From Rhodanobacter sp. A1T4 (lineage in GTDB: Bacteria > Pseudomonadota > Gammaproteobacteria > Xanthomonadales > Rhodanobacteraceae): a stretch of 64,000 nt of DNA. Positions 42,492 through 51,899 of this stretch are shown one piece after another. How positions within the stretch are numbered: position 1 is the first letter of the stretch; each line of letters opens with the position of its first letter. Location of the stretch: the NCBI RefSeq assembly GCF_014207185.1, contig NZ_JACHCP010000003.1, positions 1-64,000 on the forward strand, given 5' to 3'. The notes below the pieces were generated by a model that had not been told where the DNA came from, did not search any database, and saw only the letters and a program-made list of their open reading frames with translations. Both the position numbers and the translations under genes were made by a program.

Positions 42492-43226
42492 ATGTCTGGC
42501 TTGAACAACAAGGTTGTACTTATTACTGGCGCGTCGAGTGGTATCGGCGAAGGCACGGCTCGCCAGCTCGCTGCCAACGGCGCTCGCGTCGTGCTGGGTG
42601 CGCGCCGCACCGACAAACTGAAAGAGATCGCCGCCGATATCGAGAAAGCCGGTGGGACGGTCAGGTTTCGCGGCCTCGACGTGACCGATGCCGATGATAT
42701 GGAGGCATTCGTCGCTTTCGCCGAATCGGAATTCGGGCAGATTGACGTGCTCGTCAACAATGCCGGCGTGATGCCGCTGTCGCCACTCAATGCACTCAAG
42801 ACCGACGAGTGGAACTGGATGATCGACGTGAATATTCGCGGCGTATTGCACGGTATTGCCGCGGTGTTGCCCCGGATGGAAGCGCAGGGTCACGGCCAGA
42901 TCATCAACGTGTCTTCGATCGGCGGCTTCGTGGTCCAGCCGACAGCAGCAGTCTATGCCGCGACGAAGTTTGCGGTGCGAGCGATCTCCGAAGGACTGCG
43001 CAAGGAAAGCGCCAACATCCGCTGCACCTGCGTGTATCCGGGTGTGGTTACCTCGGAACTCGCCGACACGATCAGCGATCCGGCTGCACGCGAGCGGATG
43101 CAGACGTACCGCAAAACGGCCATCGAGCCGGATGCGATCGGCCGCGCCATCCAGTTCGTGATCGAACAACCGAACGACGTTGACGTGAACGAGATCGTGG
43201 TGCGCCCACTCGCGACCGTGGTCTAA
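42492..43226 (+). CDS. SDR family oxidoreductase
   Basis: A 244-residue classical SDR with TGASSGIG at 12-19, NNAG after the fourth strand, and the catalytic Y155/K159 in YAATK. It resembles the YdfG/serine dehydrogenase-like and NADP-dependent oxidoreductase subgroup (KVVLITGAS, VLGARRTDKL with Arg residues at the NADP-selective place). Regulated probably by the divergent LysR. The substrate is unknown. It reduces small aldehydes or hydroxy acids in relatives. Confidence 0.88.
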   Translation: MSGLNNKVVLITGASSGIGEGTARQLAANGARVVLGARRTDKLKEIAADIEKAGGTVRFRGLDVTDADDMEAFVAFAESEFGQIDVLVNNAGVMPLSPLNALKTDEWNWMIDVNIRGVLHGIAAVLPRMEAQGHGQIINVSSIGGFVVQPTAAVYAATKFAVRAISEGLRKESANIRCTCVYPGVVTSELADTISDPAARERMQTYRKTAIEPDAIGRAIQFVIEQPNDVDVNEIVVRPLATVV

Positions 43227-43281
43227 AAGGCTCGTCCGCTTTTCGTGTGTCTTCGATGGTGAGTGCGGCAGGGCGCGTTGC

Positions 43282-45186
43282 TCAGGATTGCGCGAGCTTC
43301 TGCAGCACCACCTCGATGGCGTCCGGATTCTCGAGGCTGGTCAGGTCGCCCGATGCCTCGCCGGTGACGATGAGGTCGCGCAGCACGCGACGCATGATTT
43401 TTCCGCTGCGCGTGCGTGGCACCGTGGAAACCACCACTACGCGAGCCGGGCGCGCGATGGCGCCGACCGCATCGACGATCGCCTGGCACAGCGCCGCCTG
43501 CAGTTCGGTGCTGTCCGCGTAACCCGCGCGAGGCACGACGAAGGCAATGGGTGTCATGCCCTTGATTTCATCGGGTTGGGTGACGACTGCCGCTTCTGAT
43601 ACCGCAGCGTGTGTGAGCAGTGCGGCCTCCATCTCCATTGTGCCAAGGCGATGGCCGGCCACGTTGATGACATCGTCGAGACGTCCGGTGACCCACAGCT
43701 GGCCGTCCGCATCGAACAGCGCGGCATCGGACGCAACATAGTGGCCGGGGAATGGGGCGAGATAGGTTTTGACGTAGCGCGAGTGATCGCCCCATACGGT
43801 TCGCGCCAGGCAGGGGAACGGCGCGGCCAGGGTGATCGCGCCGACTTCGCCGGGCCCAGCCTCGGAGCCGTCCTCCCGTAATACGTGCGGCAGGTAGCCG
43901 GGCAGCGCGTGCCCGCAGCTGCCCGGTCGCGTTGGCGTGATGCCGACCATGCTGCTCGACCAGGCGGTCCCGGTCTCGGTTTGTCCGTAAGTATTGTTGA
44001 CGAAGATGGAGCCGCGACCGAGCTTGTCACGCGTCCAGAACCAGGTGTCGGGATCGAGCGGTTCGCCGACCAGCGATACCAATACAAGTTTGCTGGTGTC
44101 GTGATGCTGCAGCAAATCATCACCGGCCCGGCGCATCATCCGTAGCGCGGTCGGCGCTGTGAACAGTTTGTTGACGCGGTAACTCGCCATCAGTTCGTAG
44201 GCGCGCGCCGGCGTCGGCGTGTCGAGGCTGCCTTCGTAGATGATGTGCGTCGCGCCATGGGCGAGACCACCCACCAGTGCGAAGATCGGAAAGGTAAGCC
44301 AGCCTACATCGGCCGTGCACCAGTAGACGTCGTCGACGCCGAGGTTGAGCGACCATTTCACGTTCGCATAGGTGCCGACCAGAAAGCCGATGCCCGCGTG
44401 CACCAGGCCCTTGGGCTTCGAGGTGGTGCCCGAGGTGTAGATGATGAAACCCGGATCGTTGGCTTCGAGCGATACCGGTATCGCTCGGCGTGTAGTGTGT
44501 GCCAGCAGTTCGGCGAAATCGCGTTCGCCATTCTGCAGTGGATAGTTCGGGTCGACCCGGCGCGCGACGATGACGTGCGGCAGCGGCAAACCTTTCAGCG
44601 CCTCGTCCAGCGTGGCCTTGATCGGCACGTCGCGGCCACGTCGCAGCGTGGCGTCGGTGCAGACGATAACTTTGGGCTGCGCATCCTCAAGCCGATCGCG
44701 CACCGCCGAGGCACTGAACCCGGCAAAGATCACCGAGTAGATCGCGCCGATCCGGTAGCACGCATGGATGGCGATGAACGACTCGGGCACGTTGCTGGCA
44801 TAGACGGCCACGCGATCGCCCTTGCTTACGCCGAGATCCTCGAGTGCAGCAGCAAAACGGGCGACGGCATCGGTCAGCGCGCCGAAGGTCCAGGTTTCCT
44901 TCAGGCCATCCTCGCGTTCGTAGCGCAGGGCAATGCGATCGGCCGGCCATCGATCGAGGCAGTTGACGCTGACGTTGCCCATCGCGCCGGGAAAGTAGCG
45001 AAAGTCGCCGAATCCACCTTCGAGGGCGATGGTGGGCGCACGATCCCAGATCAATTCCCGCGTGATCTCGAGCCAATAGGCTTCGGGCGTGAGCGCACGC
45101 AGTCGCGCGGCATCTTGCATCGTCGTTGCGGGATTTACCCGATCCGGGGCCATGACCAGCGGCTGTTCGAGGAGCGCTCTTTCCAT
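43282..45186 (-). CDS. Acyl-CoA synthetase (ACS/PrpE-like, AMP-forming)
   Basis: A 634-residue ANL-superfamily ligase. Key motifs: P-loop YTSGTTSKPKG, the adenylate motif NTYGQTETG, VTGRLDDVINVAGHRLGTME and the C-terminal catalytic-Lys region RTRSGKIMRR. It activates a carboxylate to acyl-AMP then acyl-CoA. Acetyl-CoA synthetase and PrpE have Trp just before QTETG, which restricts the pocket; here it is Gly, so a larger acyl group (butyrate, acetoacetate or longer) is likely. The start at 45186 lacks a strong ribosome binding site and is tentative; the frame stays open to 45264. Confidence 0.85.
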   Translation of the reverse strand: MERALLEQPLVMAPDRVNPATTMQDAARLRALTPEAYWLEITRELIWDRAPTIALEGGFGDFRYFPGAMGNVSVNCLDRWPADRIALRYEREDGLKETWTFGALTDAVARFAAALEDLGVSKGDRVAVYASNVPESFIAIHACYRIGAIYSVIFAGFSASAVRDRLEDAQPKVIVCTDATLRRGRDVPIKATLDEALKGLPLPHVIVARRVDPNYPLQNGERDFAELLAHTTRRAIPVSLEANDPGFIIYTSGTTSKPKGLVHAGIGFLVGTYANVKWSLNLGVDDVYWCTADVGWLTFPIFALVGGLAHGATHIIYEGSLDTPTPARAYELMASYRVNKLFTAPTALRMMRRAGDDLLQHHDTSKLVLVSLVGEPLDPDTWFWTRDKLGRGSIFVNNTYGQTETGTAWSSSMVGITPTRPGSCGHALPGYLPHVLREDGSEAGPGEVGAITLAAPFPCLARTVWGDHSRYVKTYLAPFPGHYVASDAALFDADGQLWVTGRLDDVINVAGHRLGTMEMEAALLTHAAVSEAAVVTQPDEIKGMTPIAFVVPRAGYADSTELQAALCQAIVDAVGAIARPARVVVVSTVPRTRSGKIMRRVLRDLIVTGEASGDLTSLENPDAIEVVLQKLAQS

Positions 45187-45441
45187 CCATCGGAAGATAG
45201 CGGATAACCGATATGAGCGTGTGTCTCGACAGGTGCCAACGGCAGCTACGGGATCGATACCCATACTTCGAAAACAGAGGCGGGTGCTGGTCGAATATTA
45301 GGTTAGCCGCTCGGAGATGATGAGCAGCATCTGTCTCAGTATTGCCCGATCTTTTGCAGCGAACGGTCCGCAGCCGCAGTCAGTATGGATCGGTTCGCGC
45401 GTGATGCGCATCGCTTTCCATGCTGCAAAAAAGGTGAATCC

Positions 45442-46311
45442 ATGAACCGTCGAAATTTGTTGAAAAGTACGTTACTGGGCGCGGCAGCACTTTCGCTTCG
45501 TACCGTGTTTGCCCTCGATGCCGATACCGATGCCGCCGCCAGGCTGGATGCACTGGAGCGTCAGCACGGTGGGCGGCTTGGTGTTTCCATTCTCGATACC
45601 GGCAATGGGCGTCGTGTGGCACATCGGGGTGACGAACGTTTCCTCATGTGCAGCACGTTCAAACTGCTGGCAGTGGCGGCGGTGCTGGCGCGGGTGGATC
45701 GTGGCGCCGAGAAACTCGATCGGCGCATCGTGTTTTGCAAGGAGGTCGTGCTGAGCTATGCGCCAATCACCAGCCATCGCGTCGGCGCGCCGGGCATGAG
45801 CGTGGCCGAGCTATGCCAGGCGGCGATTACCGTGAGCGACAACACCGCAGCGAATCTGCTGCTGGCGAGTCTGGGCGGGTCTGCTGCAGTAACAGCGTTT
45901 GCCCGCAGTCTTGGCGATACGCTGACCCGGCTCGATCGTATCGAGCCGGATCTCAACGTGGCCAGCCCCGGCGATATCCGAGACACCACCACGCCGAATG
46001 CCATGCTCGCCACCCAGCAGAAAGTGCTGCTGGGCAATGCACTCACCGATACTTCGCGTGAGCAACTGCTGGCATGGTTGCGCGCCTGCAGCACTGGTGC
46101 CGACAAGCTGCGCGCCGGTGTACCAACCAGTTGGACCGTTGGCGACAAGACCGGTAGTGGTGCACAAAATGAAACCAACGATGTGGGCATCTTCTACCCA
46201 CCGCAGCGCAAGCCGCTGCTGGTGACGGCTTACTACGCAGGTTCATCTGCCGACTCCGCGGCACGCAATGCTGTATTGGCTGAGGTAGGGCGTATCGCTG
46301 CGTCGATCTAG
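45442..46311 (+). CDS. Class A beta-lactamase
   Basis: A 289-residue complete class A serine beta-lactamase. The N terminus (MNRRNLLKSTLLGAAALSL) is a Tat-type signal. All catalytic motifs are present: STFK (nucleophile S71), SDN, the omega loop EPDLN with the general base Glu, and KTGSG. It hydrolyses beta-lactams in the periplasm; the spectrum cannot be read. AAGGTG precedes the ATG. It resembles chromosomal enzymes of Xanthomonadales (L2-like) more than plasmid types. No AmpR-type regulator is adjacent. A truncated second class A gene is at 8418-8942. Confidence 0.93.
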   Translation: MNRRNLLKSTLLGAAALSLRTVFALDADTDAAARLDALERQHGGRLGVSILDTGNGRRVAHRGDERFLMCSTFKLLAVAAVLARVDRGAEKLDRRIVFCKEVVLSYAPITSHRVGAPGMSVAELCQAAITVSDNTAANLLLASLGGSAAVTAFARSLGDTLTRLDRIEPDLNVASPGDIRDTTTPNAMLATQQKVLLGNALTDTSREQLLAWLRACSTGADKLRAGVPTSWTVGDKTGSGAQNETNDVGIFYPPQRKPLLVTAYYAGSSADSAARNAVLAEVGRIAASI

Positions 46312-46636
46312 TCATTGTGAATTAGCGTTGGGCCAGATCTGCTTACGCTGGCTGACGAGGCGTTGATCGAAGAAGGCGTCAACGTGCAGGATTCGTTGAT
46401 CATGCCGATCAGCAGATTTCTCCTTGATCCTACGCAGATCCAATCCCTCGCAGCCTTGATTGCAAAATGTGCGCCTCTGTCGCGCTCATTGCGATGCAGC
46501 ATTGCTGATGCTTTCTGCACGGCATGCGCCTGCCTCATCACGCTCCATCATCGCTCCCGTTGCGCATGGCCATCAGTCGGTGCAGAGTGCCTGAGCCGGA
46601 CCGGCACTGGGCCTGTCCGTCCATGGGAGAACCATC
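46312..46636. other. Intergenic region with a possible coding fragment
   Basis: No gene is supported. One plus-strand frame from about 46334 (LTLADEALIEEGVNVQDSLI) through 46470 has protein-like composition but no start or family, so it may be a decayed gene. Confidence 0.3.
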
Positions 46637-47374
46637 ATGTTGAAGCGACTCGTTGCCGAGTTTCTCGGCACTTTCTGGTTGGTGCTTGGTGGATGTGGCA
46701 GTGCGGTGCTTGCGGCGAAGTTTGGTGGAGCGGGCAATCCGCTCGGTATCGGTCTGCTCGGTGTGTCCCTTGCGTTCGGATTGACCGTGGTGACGGGGGC
46801 TTACGCCTTCGGCCATATCTCGGGTGCGCATTTCAATCCAGCGGTGACGATCGGCCTGTGGGCGGGTGACCGCTTTCCGATCAAGGACGTGGTGCCTTAC
46901 GTGGTAGTGCAGGTGATCGGCGGCATCTTCGCGGGATGGATACTTCTGGAGATTGCCAGCGGCGCACCGGGCTTTGCGATCGATCCCACGGCTGCCGGCA
47001 CGTTCGCCAGCAACGGCTATGGCACGATGTCGCCTGGCGGTTATGCGATGGGTGCCGCGCTGCTGTGCGAAGTGGTGATGACGGCGATGTTCCTGGTGGT
47101 GATCATGGGCGCCACCCATGGTCGCGCACCCGTAGGTTTCGCACCGCTGGCGATTGGCCTGGCGCTGACCCTGATCCATTTGATCAGCATTCCGGTGACC
47201 AATACCTCGGTGAATCCGGCGCGCTCCACTGGCGTGGCCCTGTTCGCGGGTGCTCAAGCCATCAGTCAACTGTGGATGTTCTGGGTAGCGCCCATCGTGG
47301 GTGGCCTCATCGGCGGCGCCATCTATCGCTGGCTGGGCGCCGACCGGCCCGATATCGTAGGCGAGGCATCCTGA
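46637..47374 (+). CDS. aqpZ: Aquaporin Z
   Basis: A 245-residue membrane protein with six helices and the two NPA boxes: [11 protein letters not shown] and [11 protein letters not shown]. The selectivity residues pattern (HxxNPA with His; Arg after the second NPA) is that of water-specific aquaporins. AqpZ conducts water across the inner membrane. GGAGAACC precedes the start. A perfect hairpin terminator follows. Monocistronic. Confidence 0.93.
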   Translation: MLKRLVAEFLGTFWLVLGGCGSAVLAAKFGGAGNPLGIGLLGVSLAFGLTVVTGAYAFGHISGAHFNPAVTIGLWAGDRFPIKDVVPYVVVQVIGGIFAGWILLEIASGAPGFAIDPTAAGTFASNGYGTMSPGGYAMGAALLCEVVMTAMFLVVIMGATHGRAPVGFAPLAIGLALTLIHLISIPVTNTSVNPARSTGVALFAGAQAISQLWMFWVAPIVGGLIGGAIYRWLGADRPDIVGEAS

Positions 47375-47403
47375 AACACGGGCGGCATTGAGTTATTTGC
47401 GTG

Positions 47404-47432
47404 CCCAGAGGCAGTCGAAAGCTGCCTCTGGG
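47404..47432 (+). terminator. Hairpin downstream of aqpZ
   Basis: CCCAGAGGCAG and CTGCCTCTGGG make a perfect 11-bp stem with a seven-base loop, 29 bases after the aqpZ stop. There is no T run, so it may only stabilise the transcript end. Confidence 0.55.
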
Positions 47433-47568
47433 AAGCGCGACCAACGATCAGCGTTGCGATGTAGCGACAGCTATACAGCCCATGCTCAAAGACGGCGGTT
47501 CCGTCGTTGTTTCTGCCATTTCGCTCGAACATTGCGTATTGTCAGTGGATACGTAGGGAGGACTGTGG

Positions 47569-48729
47569 ATGGGGAAACATGTTGCGGGGCTGATACTGGT
47601 ATCTCTGATGGGCTGGGTTTCAATAGCTGTCGCACAGCAGGCGCTGGCGCCGGTGGAAGCACGTGTGCCGTTTGCACCGACTGCATTCATGGGTAGTGAT
47701 GGCTTGACGCATCTCGCCTACGAGCTGGATATCACCAATATCTATGGCGACACCGGCCCGTTGAAACCGCAGAGCCTCAAGGTTTATGGCGACGATGCCA
47801 GCGTGCCGCTCGTCAGTTTCAGTGCCGTCGATCTGGCGGACATGACGCGGCCTGCTCCAGCGGAGCACGCGCCGGTTTCGATCGATTCCGGCAAGCGCGC
47901 CGTGATGTATGTGTGGATAACGTTGCCGAAAGGTGGCCTGGTGCCGCGCACGTTGCGTCATCGGATCGAATTCGTGGCCGCGAAAAACAAGACGGAGTTG
48001 CTCGATGGTGCGCGGGTGACAGTAAATACCGTGACACCTCTGGCCATCGGTCCGCCGCTGCGCGGTGGTTGGTGGATGGCGCACGAAGGCCCGGGCAATG
48101 CGCATTCGCATCATTGGGGCAGCCTGGTCGCAGTGAACGGCATGGTGACGATTCCTCAGCGCTACGCCTTTGATTTGGTGGGTGTCGATCACAGGGGGCA
48201 CGCCATGCGCACCGGCATCAAGGACATCACCAAGTCGCGTTATGCCGACTGGATTGGCTATGGCGTTGACGTGATCGCCGTCGCCGATGGCGTGGTGAGC
48301 GATGCGCGCGACGGTGAAGAGGAGCACCTGCCGCTTAGTCCGCAACAGGAGCCTGAATCTCTTACTGCTCATGGCCTGTTCGGCAATTACGTGGTGCTGG
48401 AAATTGCCCCGGGTGTGTTTGCCGGCTATGCCCATCTGCAACGCGGCAGCCTCAAGGTGCATGTTGGCGATCATGTGCGGCGAGGCCAGTTGCTTGGGCA
48501 TCTAGGCCAATCGGGTAGCTCAAGTGCACCGCATCTACATTTTCAGCTGGCCAACGCCGCGACCTTTGAAGGTTCGGAAGGTCTGCCGTTTGTGTTCGAT
48601 CACTTCGATTTTTTGGGGCCGGAAACCGAAGCGCAGCTTTTCGGTCAGGGCGAGCCATGGGCTCCGCTGCCTGTCGAACACCGTCAGGCGCAGCTGCCAT
48701 TGAATGATGTGGTGATTGGCTTTCCCTGA
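47569..48729 (+). CDS. M23 family peptidoglycan-type metallopeptidase
   Basis: A 386-residue secreted protein (signal peptide to about residue 24, VAQQA). After a beta-rich N-terminal domain comes an M23 (LytM/lysostaphin-like) fold: RYAFDLVGVD, YGVDVIAVADGVV, then FAGYAHLQRGSLKVHVGDHV and SAPHLHFQL with the HxH zinc ligands. The N-terminal zinc His seems displaced compared with canonical HxxxD, so activity is likely but not certain. It would cleave peptide crosslinks or another periplasmic peptide. GGGAGG precedes the ATG. Confidence 0.82.
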   Translation: MGKHVAGLILVSLMGWVSIAVAQQALAPVEARVPFAPTAFMGSDGLTHLAYELDITNIYGDTGPLKPQSLKVYGDDASVPLVSFSAVDLADMTRPAPAEHAPVSIDSGKRAVMYVWITLPKGGLVPRTLRHRIEFVAAKNKTELLDGARVTVNTVTPLAIGPPLRGGWWMAHEGPGNAHSHHWGSLVAVNGMVTIPQRYAFDLVGVDHRGHAMRTGIKDITKSRYADWIGYGVDVIAVADGVVSDARDGEEEHLPLSPQQEPESLTAHGLFGNYVVLEIAPGVFAGYAHLQRGSLKVHVGDHVRRGQLLGHLGQSGSSSAPHLHFQLANAATFEGSEGLPFVFDHFDFLGPETEAQLFGQGEPWAPLPVEHRQAQLPLNDVVIGFP

Positions 48730-48755
48730 GCGTTCGCACAGAGCCATTAACAAAA

Positions 48756-49217
48756 TCACATGAGTTTGCGATAGACAAGAAAACCGGATCGCTCTGCGAC
48801 CTGATCATAGAGCCGCATGGCGGACGTGTTGGTCTCGTGGGTTTGCCAGTAGACGCGCGGTGAACCCGCTTCCCTGGCGCTGCGATAGACCGCTTCGATA
48901 AGCGCGCGGCCTACGCCTGTTCCGCGAGCCGATTCGGCAGTGTAGAGATCCTGCAGATAGCAACTCAGGCCAAGCTGCGTTGTACTGCGGTGGTAGAGAT
49001 AGTGCGTGAGGCCGAGCAATTGACCGTCGTGTTCGGCGACTAGCGCATGTACGGGTTCAAGTGGGTCGAAGAAGCGTGCCCAGGTGGTCTGCGTAATTTC
49101 ATCGGCCAGTGCGGTCTGGTCTTTCCTGCCGTAAAACGCGTTGTAACCGTCCCAGAGCCGGGTCCATGGCAGCAAGTCTGCCTGCACGACAGGCCGAATG
49201 ATCAGTGGTTGAGTCAT
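48756..49217 (-). CDS. GNAT family N-acetyltransferase
   Basis: A 153-residue acetyltransferase. Motif A, the acetyl-CoA binding RGTGVGRALIEAVYRSARE, lies at residues ~94-112, with the preceding beta strand LQDLYTAES and the following RVYWQTHETN. It acetylates a small amine or a protein N terminus; substrate unknown. Convergent with the M23 peptidase gene and 27 bases away. Confidence 0.87.
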   Translation of the reverse strand: MTQPLIIRPVVQADLLPWTRLWDGYNAFYGRKDQTALADEITQTTWARFFDPLEPVHALVAEHDGQLLGLTHYLYHRSTTQLGLSCYLQDLYTAESARGTGVGRALIEAVYRSAREAGSPRVYWQTHETNTSAMRLYDQVAERSGFLVYRKLM

Positions 49218-49376
49218 GCCAGCGACTATCGCCCTAATCTCGCGTATTGCGCAAGCGCATGGTCAAGGTAGATGAGTTGATCTGGCCTGTGCTGTGCTGT
49301 GACGAGCTTTTTCGCTATTGAACGCGAGGCCAGAACGACCTACCTTGCTGCGAGCCTCACAACCCAGGATCACGAT

Positions 49377-50081
49377 ATGCGCAACTTCTCCAACTTCCCT
49401 ATCGCCACGCGCTGGCCGGCACAGCATCCCGATCGCATCCAGTTGTATTCGCTCAACACGCCGAATGGCGTCAAGGTGTCGATCATGCTGGAGGAGACCG
49501 GGCTGGCCTATGAGCCGCATCTTGTCGACATCATGAAAAACGAGAGCCATACACCGGAGTTTCTGTCGCTCAATCCCAATGGCAAGATTCCCGCAATCAT
49601 CGATCCCGATGGCCCCGGTGGCGAGCCGATTGGATTGTTCGAATCGGGCGCGATTCTTTTGTATCTGGCGGACAAGACGGGGCAGTTCATTTCGGCCGAC
49701 ACGGCGCAGCGATGGGACACCATCCAGTGGCTGTTCTTCCAGATGGCGGCGATCGGCCCGATGTTCGGCCAGCTTGGCTACTTCAACAAATTCGCCGGCA
49801 AGGAGATCGCCGACAAGCGTCCGTTGGAGCGTTATGTCGCCGAAGCCAAACGCCTGCTGGCTGTGCTCGACGCACGCCTCGATGGCCGTCGATGGATCAT
49901 GGGCGACGACTACAGCATTGCCGATATCGCCACCATCGGCTGGGTGCGCAACCTCATCACGTTTTATGAAGCACGCGATATTGTCGAATACGACGCGCTG
50001 ATCCATGTTCCCGCGTGGCTCGATCGCGCGCTGGCACGACCGGCGGTGAAGCGGGGCTTGGAGATTCCAGGTCGAGGTTGA
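49377..50081 (+). CDS. Glutathione S-transferase (YghU/Ure2-like)
   Basis: A 234-residue GST of the Nu/Ure2-like class: RIQLYSLNTPNGVKVSIMLE at the thioredoxin fold, NPNGKIPAIIDPDG with the cis-Pro, LFESGAILLYLADKTG for glutathione, and the helical half from residue ~95. The nearby TPNG replaces a catalytic Ser/Cys by Asn/Thr as in YghU, which has disulfide-bond oxidoreductase activity. AGGA precedes the ATG; the frame stays open 26 codons upstream. Confidence 0.87.
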   Translation: MRNFSNFPIATRWPAQHPDRIQLYSLNTPNGVKVSIMLEETGLAYEPHLVDIMKNESHTPEFLSLNPNGKIPAIIDPDGPGGEPIGLFESGAILLYLADKTGQFISADTAQRWDTIQWLFFQMAAIGPMFGQLGYFNKFAGKEIADKRPLERYVAEAKRLLAVLDARLDGRRWIMGDDYSIADIATIGWVRNLITFYEARDIVEYDALIHVPAWLDRALARPAVKRGLEIPGRG

Positions 50082-50240
50082 TCATCGTCAAGCCGATGAG
50101 TTAAAGCCCGCCGGTGAGAAACTGCGCACGGCCATGGCCGAAGCTCCAGTCTTCAAGCCGGCGTGAATCCGATACAACGCGAAGGCAGAGGCTTTCCCGC
50201 GTATGCGATGTTTTTCCCTATCGACTGCCCGGAGGCGGCC

Positions 50241-50750
50241 ATGACCAAATACATTGCTCTCTTGCGTGCCGTGAATGTCGGTGGCACGGGCAAACTACCG
50301 ATGGCCGAACTGAAGACCATGTGCGAGCACGCGGGATTTGGCAATGTACGTACCTTCATCGCCAGCGGCAACGTGGTGTTTGAAAGCAGGCAGACCGCGA
50401 AGCAGGTGGCTGCAGCGCTGGAGTCGCGGCTGGCCGCGTATGCCAGTAAGCCGGTTGGCGTGCTGGTGCGAACAGGTGCGGAAATGGCTGCGGTGCTGGC
50501 CGCGAATCCATTTGCCAATGAGCCGCCAAATCGCGTGGCGGCGATCTTTCTAGACACTGCGCCAGCATCCGATGCGCTCGATCACGCCACAGGCAGAAAA
50601 GGCGAGCGGATCGTTTTGGGCACGCGCGAGATCTACGTGCACTACGGCGATGGCATGGCCGATACGCGATTGAAAATTCCCGTCGCCAAAACCGGCACAG
50701 CCCGCAACATGAATACCGTTGCCAAGCTGGCCGCAATGGCGGCGGATTGA
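50241..50750 (+). CDS. DUF1697 domain-containing protein
   Basis: A 169-residue cytoplasmic protein with DUF1697 features: YIALLRAVNVGGTGKLPMAE, FGNVRTFIASGNVVFES and the C-terminal TGTARNMNTVAKLA. The fold is ferredoxin-like; function unknown, although the family is very widespread. GGAGG before the ATG fixes the start. Confidence 0.87.
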   Translation: MTKYIALLRAVNVGGTGKLPMAELKTMCEHAGFGNVRTFIASGNVVFESRQTAKQVAAALESRLAAYASKPVGVLVRTGAEMAAVLAANPFANEPPNRVAAIFLDTAPASDALDHATGRKGERIVLGTREIYVHYGDGMADTRLKIPVAKTGTARNMNTVAKLAAMAAD

Positions 50751-50768
50751 TGCTCAGACGTTGGCGCC

Positions 50769-51605
50769 TTACTCGTCGTCGCTCTTCGGCACGCTGACCT
50801 TGCCTTTGACATTGCTGTGCCTGATATCGCCGCTGCCGGTGGAATGCACGCTGAAGTTGCCGCCGATGTCATCGGCGGTTACATCGCCGGAACCGGTGCT
50901 GCCGACGTCGGCATCGTGGCCAATGTGGTTGAGCTTGATATCACCCGAGCCCGTACCGCCGATGGTGACGCTGCCCGTAACGTTGTCGAAGCCAAGGTCA
51001 CCCGAGCCGGAGTGAGCCGAGCGGACATCACCCTGCACGCCGTCGACGTGCACGTCGCCCGAACCGGTGCCTTTCAAATCCACGCTGCCGACATGCTCGG
51101 CTTTCACGTCGGCAGAGCCGAGCTTCAAGGTCAACGGACCGGCAATGTGATCGGCGACAAGGTCACCCGAGCCGGAATCGAAATCCAGTGAAGCGAGGTC
51201 GGAGGCATTGACGTCACCGGAGCCGCTGTCGACGCCAACTGCCAGCGATGCCGGTACGCGCACTTCCAGTTTCATGTAGGCGTAGCTGGCGCCGAACAGG
51301 CTGATATTGATATAGCCACCGTTGCTGCTGGCATCCACCGTGGCATGGTCACCATTGCGGCGGGCGTCGATCTGCAAATCCTTCAGCTTCGACGCATCGG
51401 ATGCGCAGGCGGTGCCGCGTACCTCGACTTTGGTAAGGCCGGGAGCGCTCTGAATATGTAGATCGGTCGAACCGAGTCTCAGCGCCAGGTCTTTCAGTCC
51501 GCCTGCATCGAGATCGGCATTGCGCGGCGCAGTGAATTTGCATTCGTCCGCGTAGGCTGCCAGTGGCAGCGCAGTAATCAGCAAGGCAAGAATAAGTTTA
51601 CGCAC
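50769..51605 (-). CDS. Secreted GSGD-repeat protein (DUF2807-like)
   Basis: A 278-residue secreted protein starting at GTG, with GGGAG upstream and a signal peptide ending LAAYADE. From about residue 118 the chain is made of eight repeats of 18-19 residues, each with a GSGD-type turn (SGSGDV, SGSGDL, LGSADV, TGSGDV, SGSGDL, TGSGDI, TGSGDV, TGSGDI) followed by a strand. This gives a right-handed beta-helix of the DUF2807/DUF4097 kind. Role unknown: periplasmic or surface structural, possibly auto-adhesive. The gene is alone. Confidence 0.8.
   Translation of the reverse strand: MRKLILALLITALPLAAYADECKFTAPRNADLDAGGLKDLALRLGSTDLHIQSAPGLTKVEVRGTACASDASKLKDLQIDARRNGDHATVDASSNGGYINISLFGASYAYMKLEVRVPASLAVGVDSGSGDVNASDLASLDFDSGSGDLVADHIAGPLTLKLGSADVKAEHVGSVDLKGTGSGDVHVDGVQGDVRSAHSGSGDLGFDNVTGSVTIGGTGSGDIKLNHIGHDADVGSTGSGDVTADDIGGNFSVHSTGSGDIRHSNVKGKVSVPKSDDE
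50830..51255 (-). repeat. Tandem GSGD coding repeats
   Basis: About eight imperfect tandem repeats of 54-57 bases inside the gene, each encoding the GSGD turn. Repeats differ enough in DNA that they look old rather than recently amplified. Confidence 0.6.
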
Positions 51606-51899
51606 GTGTCTACTCCCAGTTGGCAACGTTCGTGAGATGCAACAAAACCGCCAAAGGTTTATACGCGGAACATCCACGCTTGCGATATATGTCTTTCGGC
51701 AAGTCGGTTGTTCGAAGTAACGGCAAAGCAACTTATCCAGACATGGCGTTTTAAACGGTTAGGCAGGGCCTGTTTGGCCACTCGCCTGAACAGAATGCGT
51801 GGCATGGAGTTCCAGAAACCATGACGTACGCCGTTATGCCTTGAAACCTCGCGGCGATGCGCTTAGGTTTGAGCTGAGTCCAAAACTCCGGGAAGCGCC

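Noticed and set aside
44245..45207. 320-codon plus-strand frame opposite the acyl-CoA synthetase
   Set aside because: Antisense shadow; the minus-strand protein has all ANL motifs.
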